Assembly (NCBI GenBank): GCA_016191985.1
Contig: JACPVB010000137.1
Coordinates: 1 to 13,702, forward strand
From: Chloroflexota bacterium
Lineage (GTDB): Bacteria; Chloroflexota; Anaerolineae; Anaerolineales; Villigracilaceae
Direction: 5' to 3'
Length of the DNA: 13,702 bases
Made by a program: the position numbers and the translations under genes. The notes beneath the pieces were generated by a model. It saw only the letters and a list, made by a program, of their open reading frames with translations. It was not told where the DNA came from and made no database searches. Shown here piece by piece: positions 1 through 7,042 of this stretch. Positions within the stretch are counted from its first letter, which is position 1, and the number at the start of each line of letters is the position of its first letter.

Positions 1-728
1 TCGGTCAACTTACCGCGCCAAAACTCAACCAATTCCGGCGTGCCGCCCACCCACAAAAAATGCACCTGTGGCATTTGTTTTGCAAGCTCAAATAATAAAT
101 CCGCGCCGCGGCCGGGGTAGATGTGGCCTGTGAATCCAACAGTCAACCCTTCGGGAAGATTTAATTGACGACGCGCTTCAACGGGATTGGGCAACCCGGC
201 ATATTTTTCCAATTCGACGCCGTTCGGCGCGAGCAGCATCGCCTCTTTCTTAAACTGCAAGTTGGTCGAGCGTTCCAGGGCATTTCCCAACGCTGACGTA
301 GTGACCGTCATCAGCTTGCGTCCTTTTGCCTTCCAGAATTGACGCATCCACCACGCGCCCAGCAGCCCGGAATTGTCCGCGTGCATTTCGAGGATGACGG
401 GATAACCCGACCATAATCCCAGCACAGCGGATTGGGGCAGCCAGGTGTAGATCAAGTCCGCGCCAAATTTCTTCGCGGCGCGCTGGGCATGGACGATAAA
501 GTCGAGGCGTTTGAGTGGCTTGATGGACGGGAACAGTTCGAGGCGGGGAATGAGGCGTAATCCGTAATGCGTGAGGAGTGATTCGTAATTGACAGCGTCC
601 GCTTCTTTTGGGGCAAACATCTTTATGTCATATCCCAATTGCATTAACGCCTGGGCGACCTTCATCGCCTGAATCGAATTTGCAGTCAGGGATGGAATCC
701 GCGAGTTCGTAATAAGTGCAATCTTCAT
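1..728 (-). CDS. GT4-type glycosyltransferase, N-terminal part (cut by left edge)
   Basis: Translating the minus strand from the ATG at 728 gives about 242 codons without a stop, running off the left edge. The protein starts MKIALITNSRIPSLTANSIQ, the usual first strand and loop of a GT-B fold glycosyltransferase. A Rossmann-like N-domain follows, then the linker APNGVELEKY (the PNG[IV] motif of GT4 enzymes), and then GFTGHIYPGRGADLL, which opens the nucleotide-sugar-binding C-domain. The catalytic EX7E region would lie beyond the window. The ATG is one base after the stop of the flippase gene, so the two are certainly co-transcribed and probably translationally coupled. The likely job is adding a sugar to a lipid-linked polysaccharide repeat in the cytoplasm. 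Donor and acceptor cannot be read from the sequence. Family is fairly sure; substrate is unknown. Confidence 0.85.
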   Translation of the reverse strand, partial: MKIALITNSRIPSLTANSIQAMKVAQALMQLGYDIKMFAPKEADAVNYESLLTHYGLRLIPRLELFPSIKPLKRLDFIVHAQRAAKKFGADLIYTWLPQSAVLGLWSGYPVILEMHADNSGLLGAWWMRQFWKAKGRKLMTVTTSALGNALERSTNLQFKKEAMLLAPNGVELEKYAGLPNPVEARRQLNLPEGLTVGFTGHIYPGRGADLLFELAKQMPQVHFLWVGGTPELVEFWRGKLT

Positions 729-729
729 A

Positions 730-2055
730 CTAATCTCTCGTCTCAAGTCTCTTAATCTCTTGCAGTCCACGAAGAACCATCATCCCCACCGTGGCAATGT
801 AATAGAACGAAAGCAAGCCACCCGCCGCAGCGACTCCATAAAGCGGCACAAGCCAGAACGAGAGCGCAAGTTTGATGATGCCCACCAAAAGCGTGACGTA
901 AACGGGAAACTCCGGCAAGCCGAGCGCCAGCAACAGCGGGCGATTCCAAAAGAGAATGTAATTGAAAACGAGACCGATGGCGAGGGCAACAAGAGCGGGG
1001 TAAGCGGGGAGATACTGCGCACCGGAGTAAATGCGAATGGCCCATTGACCGAAAAGAATCAGCCCCGCGCCAAGGACAATGTTGTATGCAAACGAAAAGG
1101 CTGTGATCTTTTTGAGAAAGCTTTTAAGCTTCTTCCATGTTTTCTCGACAGTGAGATGATTGATTTCAGGGAAGGTCGTGGTAATGAGCGGTTCGGCGGG
1201 AATGGCGAGAAAATGCGCGATGGCGTACGCCACGCGATAATACCCGACGGCCGTGGTATCGAGAAAGAAGCCCACCCAGATGGGGTCGCTTTCGCGGAAA
1301 AGTTTAATGATGGTTGCGCTGATATTGGAACTGAATGCAAAACGGAAAATTTCTTTCCTGGCAGTAAGCGCGGAAAGTGGAATGCGCCACCATCCATTGC
1401 CAAGTTTTTTCTGCAATTGAATTTGCGCGGCGATGAACAGTCCCAGTCCGATGATGGATTTTCCAATGAGATAAGCAATAAGAACCGTGACGATATTTCC
1501 GTTGAAGAAATAGGCGCCTGCAATGATGAGCGTGGTAATAACGGCCTGAATTAAGTTGATTGTGCCTTGTAATTTGATTCGGTCGGTGATTTGAAGGATG
1601 CCTGTGGAAGTTTCGGTGTTGAAATTCGCCAGCAAATTGATGGCGAAGACGGTGAACATCCATGCTGTGTTTGGGGTTTTGGCGAGATAAGTTTCCGCAA
1701 GATTCGCCGCGAATACAACGACCAGAAATGCAAGTAATGAGACCATGCCTTCGGTCAGGCTTGCGGCTTTCATCAACGCCGAGGCTTTTTCATTTTCCTG
1801 CCTGTTGAGATATTCCCCGCCATAGCGCACCACCAACTCGCTCATCCGGAACGAAAAGATGCTGTTCACCGTGGAAGCGAACGGCATCACCACGCCGATG
1901 AGGCCAAAGCCTGCCGGTCCGAGCAGGCGCGTTGCCATGACGCCCTGCACCACGCTCAACCCCAACGCGATGGTGTTGTTGCTGAACAACGCTCCGCTGG
2001 AGCGCATAATTTTAATAAAAAGAGGATCGTTTTTGAATTTTGAAAGGAGGGACAT
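730..2055 (-). CDS. Polysaccharide flippase, Wzx/MOP superfamily membrane protein
   Basis: An integral membrane protein of about 441 residues with many hydrophobic segments across its length (for example around VVQGVMATRLLGPAGFGLIG, then repeated alpha-helical blocks to the end). The pattern is that of the MOP/polysaccharide_synt family, which flips undecaprenyl-linked oligosaccharide across the cytoplasmic membrane. The N-terminal phrase RLLGPAGFG is typical of these proteins, and the length fits 12-14 spans. I place the start at the ATG at 2055. The frame stays open to a GTG at 2082, but those nine extra residues are encoded by the heptamer repeat array described separately, and neither start has a clear ribosome binding site. 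The stop TAG at 730-732 is one base from the next ATG. Placed between sugar-nucleotide enzymes and a glycosyltransferase, it most likely exports a capsule or exopolysaccharide unit. Confidence 0.85.
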   Translation of the reverse strand: MSLLSKFKNDPLFIKIMRSSGALFSNNTIALGLSVVQGVMATRLLGPAGFGLIGVVMPFASTVNSIFSFRMSELVVRYGGEYLNRQENEKASALMKAASLTEGMVSLLAFLVVVFAANLAETYLAKTPNTAWMFTVFAINLLANFNTETSTGILQITDRIKLQGTINLIQAVITTLIIAGAYFFNGNIVTVLIAYLIGKSIIGLGLFIAAQIQLQKKLGNGWWRIPLSALTARKEIFRFAFSSNISATIIKLFRESDPIWVGFFLDTTAVGYYRVAYAIAHFLAIPAEPLITTTFPEINHLTVEKTWKKLKSFLKKITAFSFAYNIVLGAGLILFGQWAIRIYSGAQYLPAYPALVALAIGLVFNYILFWNRPLLLALGLPEFPVYVTLLVGIIKLALSFWLVPLYGVAAAGGLLSFYYIATVGMMVLRGLQEIKRLETRD

Positions 2056-2070
2056 GGGCAAATATTTCGG

Positions 2071-2120
2071 GTTACGAATCACGAATTACGTATTGCGTAA
2101 TCCATGATTCGTAACTCGTA
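2071..2120. repeat. Degenerate heptamer array, mirrored into an inverted repeat
   Basis: Seven 7-bp units run end to end: TTACGAA, TCACGAA, TTACGTA, TTGCGTA, ATCCATG, ATTCGTA, ACTCGTA. The first units read T-N-ACGAA and the last ones are the same motif reversed (ATTCGTA, ACTCGTA). As a result GTTACGAATCA at 2071-2081 is a perfect inverted match to TGATTCGTAAC at 2105-2115, with a nested pair ATTACG/CGTAAT at 2085-2090 and 2096-2101. It fills the gap between the epimerase stop and the flippase start, inside the operon, and could fold in the mRNA as a long hairpin. Confidence 0.8.
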
Positions 2121-2125
2121 AATAA

Positions 2126-3097
2126 TCAAGGCGTCAGAATATCTTTCGCCCACTCGCGTTCGGCGTTATACCACTCGACCAGTTTCTCAATCCCGGCGCG
2201 CATATCGAACTGCGGCTCCCAGCCAAGCAATTCGCCCGCCTTCGTCACATCCGCCCAATTCGAGCGCATGTCCGCCAGGTCAGGGGGGCCGTATTGGACC
2301 ACGGCCTTTTTATTGACAATATCTTCAACCAACTTGATGAGGTTATTGATCGTTATGGTCTCATGGCCGCCCAGATTAATGATCTCATAACCGACGGGCT
2401 TCAGCGCCAGGATGACTCCGCGCGCAATATCGTCAATGAATGTGAAGCCGCGTGATTGCTCACCATCGCCGTTCACCCGCACAGGGCGTCCCTCGCTGAT
2501 CCATTGCACAAAGCGGAAGATGGACAGGTCCGGTCGGCCGGCCGGGCCATACACGGTGAAAAAGCGAACGACGGTCACATCGATACCATACAAATGGTGA
2601 TAGGCATGTGCCATCGCTTCCGCGCCTTTTTTGCTGGCGGCATATGGCTGAAGAGGCTCGCTGCTCGATGCAGATTCCGGCGTGGGGTACGGGGGATTTT
2701 CGCCGTAAATGCTGGAAGTGGATGCAACCACGAATTTCTTCGCACCGGTCTGACGGCACAATTCCAACATGTTCAAGGTTCCGGTCATGTTGGTCTCCAC
2801 GTAGACCCACGGATTTTTCACGCTGGCACGCACTCCCGCCCACGCGGCGAGATTAATCACGCCATCCAGTTTTTCATCCTTCAATTCATCGATGATCGAC
2901 TTATCGGAAATATCCAGTTTGCGGAAGGTGAATCCGGGTATCGCTTGTAATCTTTTCAGGCGATATTCCTTCATGCGTAAATCATACGCATCGTTCAGGT
3001 TATCCACACCGACGACCGTGTGACCGTCCTGAATAAGCATTTCCGAAGTCCGCGCCCCGATAAAGCCTGCCGCGCCTGTGATCAAATAGTGTGCCAT
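2126..3097 (-). CDS. NAD-dependent epimerase, UDP-glucuronate 4-epimerase-like (extended SDR)
   Basis: A 323-residue extended short-chain dehydrogenase. The NAD-binding glycine motif GAAGFIG is at residues 8-14, the catalytic Ser/Thr region STSS is around 127, and YAASK at 152-156 gives the catalytic Tyr and Lys. The segment NLNDAYDLRMKEYRLKRL after the second strand and VYGPAGRPD around 182-190 are typical of the UDP-glucuronate/UDP-GalNAc-uronate 4-epimerase branch rather than GalE. The enzyme would invert C4 of a UDP-sugar acid through a keto intermediate in the cytoplasm. The gene upstream encodes a UDP-sugar 6-dehydrogenase, which would supply exactly such an acid, so the two probably act in sequence for the polysaccharide made by this operon. 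The start ATG at 3097 has only a weak ribosome binding site. The exact sugar (glucuronate or an N-acetylated uronate) is not settled. Confidence 0.9.
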   Translation of the reverse strand: MAHYLITGAAGFIGARTSEMLIQDGHTVVGVDNLNDAYDLRMKEYRLKRLQAIPGFTFRKLDISDKSIIDELKDEKLDGVINLAAWAGVRASVKNPWVYVETNMTGTLNMLELCRQTGAKKFVVASTSSIYGENPPYPTPESASSSEPLQPYAASKKGAEAMAHAYHHLYGIDVTVVRFFTVYGPAGRPDLSIFRFVQWISEGRPVRVNGDGEQSRGFTFIDDIARGVILALKPVGYEIINLGGHETITINNLIKLVEDIVNKKAVVQYGPPDLADMRSNWADVTKAGELLGWEPQFDMRAGIEKLVEWYNAEREWAKDILTP

Positions 3098-3111
3098 AAG
3101 TTAAGTCCGCG

Positions 3112-3190
3112 TATCAAGTTTCATATTCCATGTTTCAAGTGTCGGGTTCGTCTGGTATACAACCTGGAACATGACACCTGGAACCTAAAG
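3112..3190. repeat. Degenerate heptamer arrays in inverted orientation
   Basis: Left arm: TATCAAG, TTTCATA, TTCCATG, TTTCAAG, TGTCGGG at 3112-3146, a clean 7-bp period. Right arm at 3163-3190: CCTGGAA, CATGACA, CCTGGAA, CCTAAAG, which reversed reads as the same TTYCANG motif. About 16 bases separate the arms. The last right-arm unit contains the stop codon (3185-3187) of the dehydrogenase gene. The element fills almost all of the gap between the dehydrogenase and epimerase genes. The unit sequence differs from the array at 2071 but the design is the same. Confidence 0.75.
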
Positions 3191-4507
3191 TCTTTCAACC
3201 TTCTCGTGATTCTTCCCAAACTTACCCGTCGCATTGCGCGAGTCGAAAACAAATTTTGCGGCTTCGATGATGGCCTTGTAATCATATTCGCTGTGATTCG
3301 TGACGATCACCACCGCATCGGATTCCTTCACGGACTTCATCATATCTGTGACGCTATCCATGTGCCAGCCGTCGTACTCGTGATGGATGTGCGGGATGTA
3401 CGGGTCGTGATATTCAACCAGCGCGCCTTTCTTTTGCAGGAGACCGATCACATCCAGTGCAGGGGACTCGCGCACATCGTCAATGTCAGGCTTGTACGCC
3501 GCACCCAGCACAAGCACCTTCGAGCCCTTGAGCGGCTTGCCGCGGTCATTCATCCCCTCCAGCACGCGGCTGACGACGTAACGCGGCATGTTGGTATTGA
3601 TCTCGGAGGCCAGCTCGATGAAGCGGGCATTGTAATTAAAGGATTTCATCTTCCACGAAAGATAGAGCGGGTCAATCGGAATGCAGTGGCCGCCCAACCC
3701 AGGCCCGGGTGTGAATTTCATAAACCCGAACGGTTTGGTAGCGGCGGCATCGATCACCTCCCACACATCCACGTCGAGGCGTTCGCACATGATCGCCAAT
3801 TCATTGACCAGGCCAATGTTGATCATGCGGAAGGTATTTTCCAGCAACTTGGACATTTCCGCCGCTTCTGCGGTGGACACATGATGCACGGTCTTGATCG
3901 CGCCTTCATACCAGACCGTAGCCACTTCACCGCAGGCTTCAGTAATGCCGCCCATCACCTTGGGAGTGTTGATGGTGGTGAAGTCTTCGCGTCCGGGGTC
4001 TACACGTTCCGGGGAAAATGCCAGGAACCAGTCCTCGCCAACTGTTAGGTCGTGGTCAATGCCCAGTTTTGGCAGGAGCAGTTCGCGGGTCGTGCCCGGA
4101 TACGTGGTGGATTCCAGCACCACCACCATGCCCTTGTGCATGTACTTCGCCAATTCCTCTGTCGCGGAAATGATGAAGGACATATCCGGGTCACCCGTCT
4201 GGCGCAGCGGAGTCGGCACACAAATGCTGACGGCGTCCATCTCTTTCAAAACGGAGAAATCGGTTGTGGCAGTGAACAGGCCATTTTTGACAAGTTTCGC
4301 AACGGATTCAGTCGCCACGTCCGGGATATAGGACTTCCCCTGCAAAAGCGCTTCGATCTTACGTTTGTCCGGGTCCACACCCGTGACATGGAACCCCGCT
4401 TCACCAAACACCACCGCCAGCGGCAGGCCGACATATCCCAACCCCAGAATAGCAACCTTCGCACTTTTATCTTTCAATTTATTGATGAGAGTTTCTTTTG
4501 TAGACAT
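3185..4507 (-). CDS. UDP-sugar 6-dehydrogenase (WbpA/UDP-glucose dehydrogenase family)
   Basis: A 440-residue UDP-sugar dehydrogenase that oxidises C6 of a UDP-hexose twice to the uronic acid, using two NAD+. The N-terminal NAD site GLGYVGLP is at 22-29. The substrate-binding FSPERVDPG is at 164-172. The catalytic lysine region EMSKLLENTFR is near 217-227, and the catalytic cysteine C275 lies in GHCIPIDP. The C-terminal UDP-binding domain follows (GAAYKPDIDDVRESPA, 335-350). The wording GHCIPIDPLYLSWK resembles the WbpA-type (UDP-GlcNAc/ManNAc) group, but UDP-glucose cannot be excluded. The start at 4507 has AAGGAA a few bases upstream. It is the first gene of the polysaccharide operon; no clear promoter is visible, because the upstream gap is a repeat element. 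Confidence 0.93.
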   Translation of the reverse strand: MSTKETLINKLKDKSAKVAILGLGYVGLPLAVVFGEAGFHVTGVDPDKRKIEALLQGKSYIPDVATESVAKLVKNGLFTATTDFSVLKEMDAVSICVPTPLRQTGDPDMSFIISATEELAKYMHKGMVVVLESTTYPGTTRELLLPKLGIDHDLTVGEDWFLAFSPERVDPGREDFTTINTPKVMGGITEACGEVATVWYEGAIKTVHHVSTAEAAEMSKLLENTFRMINIGLVNELAIMCERLDVDVWEVIDAAATKPFGFMKFTPGPGLGGHCIPIDPLYLSWKMKSFNYNARFIELASEINTNMPRYVVSRVLEGMNDRGKPLKGSKVLVLGAAYKPDIDDVRESPALDVIGLLQKKGALVEYHDPYIPHIHHEYDGWHMDSVTDMMKSVKESDAVVIVTNHSEYDYKAIIEAAKFVFDSRNATGKFGKNHEKVERL

Positions 4508-4529
4508 TTTTTCCTTTTTAATTTACCGC

Positions 4530-4665
4530 TCGTCCTGAGTGGACGCTGAGCTTGTCGAAGCGGCAGTCGAAGGACAGGTAAGATAAACAATTTAAATTTA
4601 TCGCAACACCCGCCCTTCGACTACGCCGCATGAAGGGCAAGAGCATGCGGCTCCGCTCAGGACGA
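4530..4665. repeat. Palindromic intergenic repeat element (CTTCGAC/GCTCAG type)
   Basis: The ends TCGTCCTGAG (4530-4539) and CTCAGGACGA (4656-4665) are a perfect 10-bp inverted repeat. Inside are a GTCGAAGG / CCTTCGAC pair, a perfect GCCGCATG / CATGCGGC stem at 4625-4632 and 4644-4651, and an AT-rich core near 4580-4600. The segment GCTGAGCTTGTCGAAGC shares its core with short repeats inside two coding genes of this window. There is no ORF, and no transposase is nearby. It behaves like a REP or MITE-type palindrome and fills the gap between two operons on the same strand. Confidence 0.75.
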
Positions 4666-4670
4666 AATTT

Positions 4671-5318
4671 TTAAAACATATTCAATTGCTTCGGCTTTTC
4701 ATCCTGTTGAACAGCCGCTTCTTTTTTCTTCGTAATTACAACTTTTCTTCCCAACGCGGCACGTGCCTCATTCAACTGATCGGGCAGTTTCGCAAAATCC
4801 GCCAGAATGGACGGCTTCAAGGGCGGCTGATGCAGCGCCGCTGCGGGATGGAACATGGGAATCACAAACCGTTCGCCCACTTTTTGCATCTGCCCGTGGA
4901 TGGCGCTGATCTTTGCGCCGGGGATAAACTTGTTCATCGAAAAACGCCCAAGCGTGACAATGATACTCGGATTGATGGCGCGGATCTGCGCTTCAAGATG
5001 AAAGTCACATGCCGCCAGTTCTTCGGGTAACGGGTCGCGGTTGCCCGGCGGACGGCATTTCACCACATTGGCAATGAACACTTCCGCGCGGGTGACGCCC
5101 GCCTGCGCCAGCAACTGGTCCAAAAATTTGCCAGCCGCGCCCACGAAGGGACGTCCCTGCTCGTTTTCATGAAAGCCCGGGCCTTCCCCAATGAACATGA
5201 TTTCCGCGTCCGCAGGCCCGTCGCCCGGCACCGACTTCTTGCGTCCTTCATGCAAAGCGCAATTCGTACAAACCGATACATCCTTCGCAATTTGAGCAAG
5301 CATCTCTTCGGCAGTCAT
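4671..5318 (-). CDS. Uracil-DNA glycosylase, family 4 (iron-sulfur)
   Basis: This enzyme removes uracil from DNA as the first step of base excision repair. From the ATG at 5318 the protein has 215 residues. The four cysteines expected to hold a 4Fe-4S cluster are visible: C17 and C20 (CTNC), C88 (VVKCRPPGNRDP) and C104. Motif 1 is GEGPG followed by GRPFVGAAG (about 44-63), and motif 2 is HPAA in the C-terminal third. The tail is Lys-rich. The frame is open to a TTG at 5333, but the ATG at 5318 has GGAGG four bases upstream, so I prefer it. The gene lies 18 bases after the rimI stop and is the last of a four-gene operon. Family assignment is firm; the physiological role beyond uracil repair is not visible. 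Confidence 0.92.
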   Translation of the reverse strand: MTAEEMLAQIAKDVSVCTNCALHEGRKKSVPGDGPADAEIMFIGEGPGFHENEQGRPFVGAAGKFLDQLLAQAGVTRAEVFIANVVKCRPPGNRDPLPEELAACDFHLEAQIRAINPSIIVTLGRFSMNKFIPGAKISAIHGQMQKVGERFVIPMFHPAAALHQPPLKPSILADFAKLPDQLNEARAALGRKVVITKKKEAAVQQDEKPKQLNMF

Positions 5319-5336
5319 CCATCCTCCGGGCAAAGA

Positions 5337-5789
5337 TCACACATCCAAATGGTCCAGCGACATCAAAATGGCATCCTCGGCGTTATCCTTGTAATATTCA
5401 CTGCGGCGGCCATCTTCCACAAAGCCAAAACTGCGATACATTTTCTGCGCCACTTCATTACTTTCACGAACTTCCAAAAACGATTTCACCGCACCCTCTT
5501 CCCTCGCGGAGCGCAGCGCATGGGAAAGAAGATCCCTGCCAATCCCCTGGCCGCGAAACTCGGGGTGGGTCGCAATCGTGGCGATATGAAGTTCATCCAC
5601 AATAAACCACCCAACCAGCATCGCCACCACCCGCCCATCCAATTCCACAACCCAGCAGCGCGAAGCCGGGTTATCCGTCAACTCAAAGCGGAAGGAACGC
5701 GCGGGCCACGGCAGGCTGAATGAAATTTGGTCAATTGCGACAACCTGATCAAAATCATCCAACGTCATTTTGCGGATCACATAACTCAT
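5337..5789 (-). CDS. rimI: Ribosomal protein S18 alanine N-acetyltransferase RimI
   Basis: A 150-residue GNAT-fold acetyltransferase. The acetyl-CoA-binding motif A is RGQGIG (about residues 79-84), preceded by the strand IATIATHPEF and followed by LEVRESNEVAQKMYRSFGF, a segment that is near-diagnostic for RimI. RimI transfers acetyl from acetyl-CoA to the N-terminal alanine of ribosomal protein S18; in some bacteria it has wider N-terminal targets. Its ATG overlaps the tsaB stop by four bases (ATGA at 5786-5789), the classic arrangement for translational coupling. The tsaE-tsaB-rimI order is conserved in many bacteria and supports the name. Length is normal and no key residue is missing. Confidence 0.92.
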   Translation of the reverse strand: MSYVIRKMTLDDFDQVVAIDQISFSLPWPARSFRFELTDNPASRCWVVELDGRVVAMLVGWFIVDELHIATIATHPEFRGQGIGRDLLSHALRSAREEGAVKSFLEVRESNEVAQKMYRSFGFVEDGRRSEYYKDNAEDAILMSLDHLDV

Positions 5790-6451
5790 ACAATCGGCGT
5801 CCCTGCCACATGCAAATAAATTGGAGCCAGCGCAGCCGCATCGTCCACGTCATCTTTCTGCCAACGCGCCCATGCCAACTCCGCCAGCACAGACGGGCGG
5901 CGCGTACAATTCACTGGCGATGCCAGCAAAATATTTTTCTTTCGCGATAATTTTTTTCGTTCTTCAGCCGATAATTCACCGGCGAGGATGGTTGGACTCT
6001 CGATCTCGTTGAGCAACTCATCCAAAGTCCCGCTTCGGACTCCGCCCTCGGCCTGCCACGTTTTCTTCTGGCTTTTGTACAAGCTGAAAGCGATTCGCGT
6101 CCGCCCGGCTTGCAGCAGCGCCACCAATGGATGTTTCGAGACAGGCTGCGCCGCCGCAATCACATCCAACGTTGGGATGCCGATGATGGGCAAGCGACGC
6201 GCGAGCGCAATCCCCTTCACCAAAGACAACCCGACTCTCAGACTTGTGAATGACCCCGGCCCAATGGCAACTGCCAAAGCGTGGACCATATCCATGGATA
6301 CCGCCGACCGATTCAAAAGTCCAGAAAGAGCCGGGGCTAATTCAGTGGTATGGTGCTGACGAGTCGTCCAAATCATCTCGCCGAGCACGTGAGTCCCATC
6401 ATATAAAGCCAGCCCCACCTGCGCTGTGGAGGTGTCAACTGCAAGTAACAT
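5786..6451 (-). CDS. tsaB: tRNA threonylcarbamoyladenosine biosynthesis protein TsaB
   Basis: A 221-residue member of the ASKHA-fold TsaB/YeaZ family. The protein opens MLLAVDTSTAQVGLALYDG, the first ATPase-like hairpin, and carries HTTELAP and GPGSFTSLRVGLSLVKGIA (about 69-87), the hallmark block of TsaB. TsaB is a scaffold for TsaD: with TsaE they transfer the threonylcarbamoyl group to A37 of tRNAs reading ANN codons. No TsaD gene is in this window. The ATG at 6451 shares one base with the tsaE stop (TAATG) and has a good GGAGG a few bases upstream. Its stop overlaps rimI by four bases. The usual GPGSFTGLR reads GPGSFTSLR here, a mild variation. Confidence 0.94.
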   Translation of the reverse strand: MLLAVDTSTAQVGLALYDGTHVLGEMIWTTRQHHTTELAPALSGLLNRSAVSMDMVHALAVAIGPGSFTSLRVGLSLVKGIALARRLPIIGIPTLDVIAAAQPVSKHPLVALLQAGRTRIAFSLYKSQKKTWQAEGGVRSGTLDELLNEIESPTILAGELSAEERKKLSRKKNILLASPVNCTRRPSVLAELAWARWQKDDVDDAAALAPIYLHVAGTPIV

Positions 6452-6948
6452 TACGCCCCTCCAAACATAGACTGGCGAATGCCATCCAGTAAGTCATCGT
6501 AGCGTTTTCCGCGCGCATGAAAATTCATCTGACGATGTTCATCGGCAATATGGTCGAGATTGATCCATAAATTTTCATTGGGAACTAAATTGCCAAGCCG
6601 CTCCGGCCATTCAATGATCAGCGCGCCTTCCCCAAGCATGGCATCCAGATCGAGTTCCTCGGCCTCCGGCACAGAATCAAGACGATAGGCATCGAGGTGA
6701 AACAACTGGCTGCCATCTGCGCGGCGATATTGATTGACAAGAATGAACGTGGGGCTTGAAACCGAATCGATGGAACCCCAACCTTGCGCGAGTCCCTGCA
6801 CGAAGGTGGTCTTTCCCGCGCCGAGATTGCCCTGCAAACAAATCACATCCCCTGTTTTGAGCGAACCACCAAGACGCACACCGATACGGCGTGTCTGTTC
6901 CGGGCTGCGGCTGAAAAACTCAAGCATGTGTGCGTCTAAAATGGGCAT
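6451..6948 (-). CDS. tsaE: t6A biosynthesis ATPase TsaE
   Basis: A P-loop ATPase that powers cycles of the TsaB-TsaD complex in making t6A at tRNA position 37. The Walker A motif GNLGAGKTT lies at residues 40-48 counted from the ATG at 6948. It is followed by SSPTFILVNQYRR and FHLDAYRL, then IIEWPERLG, all standard TsaE landmarks. I place the start at 6948, giving 165 residues. The frame stays open to an ATG at 6987, but a perfect TATAAT at 6958-6963 lies between the two, only nine bases before the 6948 ATG, so the longer form would begin upstream of the transcript. Neither ATG has a Shine-Dalgarno sequence, which fits a leaderless or near-leaderless message. It is the first gene of the tsaE-tsaB-rimI-glycosylase operon. 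Confidence 0.92.
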   Translation of the reverse strand: MPILDAHMLEFFSRSPEQTRRIGVRLGGSLKTGDVICLQGNLGAGKTTFVQGLAQGWGSIDSVSSPTFILVNQYRRADGSQLFHLDAYRLDSVPEAEELDLDAMLGEGALIIEWPERLGNLVPNENLWINLDHIADEHRQMNFHARGKRYDDLLDGIRQSMFGGA

Positions 6949-6957
6949 GGCGAGGGA

Positions 6958-6963
6958 ATTATA
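6958..6963 (-). promoter_or_regulatory. -10 box of the tsaE operon
   Basis: Perfect TATAAT on the minus strand with nine bases (TCCCTCGCC) to the ATG at 6948. The start of transcription would fall within about three bases of the start codon. No strong -35 is seen; TTGCGG is present 15 bases upstream, a short spacing. Confidence 0.6.
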
Positions 6964-6979
6964 CACCGCCCATGTGTAC

Positions 6980-6997
6980 CGCAACATTCATATTGCG
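6980..6997. promoter_or_regulatory. Possible operator dyad upstream of tsaE
   Basis: CGCAACAT, two bases, ATATTGCG: an 18-bp dyad with 7 of 8 pairs matching. It covers the -35 side of the tsaE promoter, where a repressor or activator would sit. The regulator is not known, and chance cannot be excluded for one dyad of this size. Confidence 0.3.
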
Positions 6998-7024
6998 TAT
7001 GTATTAAACTTTATCGGTAATTAG

Positions 7025-7042
7025 AAAAACCTCCCGAAGGTT
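7025..7042 (-). terminator. Rho-independent terminator after the DUF951/glycosyltransferase operon
   Basis: On the minus strand AACCT, loop TCGGG, AGGTT, then a TTTTTC run. The stem is short (5 bp) but has a stable-type loop and a T-tract. It lies about 170 bases past the glycosyltransferase stop and before the tsaE promoter region. Confidence 0.6.

Noticed and set aside
760..1554. 264-codon open frame on the plus strand
   Set aside because: Lies fully antisense to the flippase gene; its product is charged and low in complexity with no recognisable domain, as expected for a shadow of a hydrophobic protein.
3020..4048. 342-codon open frame on the plus strand
   Set aside because: Antisense to the dehydrogenase and the end of the epimerase, both with complete catalytic motifs. 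The product is rich in His, Arg and Val without family features.
4530..4665. Insertion sequence
   Set aside because: Too short, no transposase frame, and no visible target-site duplication; better described as a non-autonomous palindromic repeat.
5319..5333. TTG start for the uracil-DNA glycosylase
   Set aside because: The five extra residues are encoded by the GGAGG ribosome binding site region of the ATG at 5318.
6949..6987. Upstream ATG for tsaE
   Set aside because: A perfect TATAAT lies between it and the ATG at 6948, so the extended start would probably precede the transcript; TsaE proteins also start near the shorter form.
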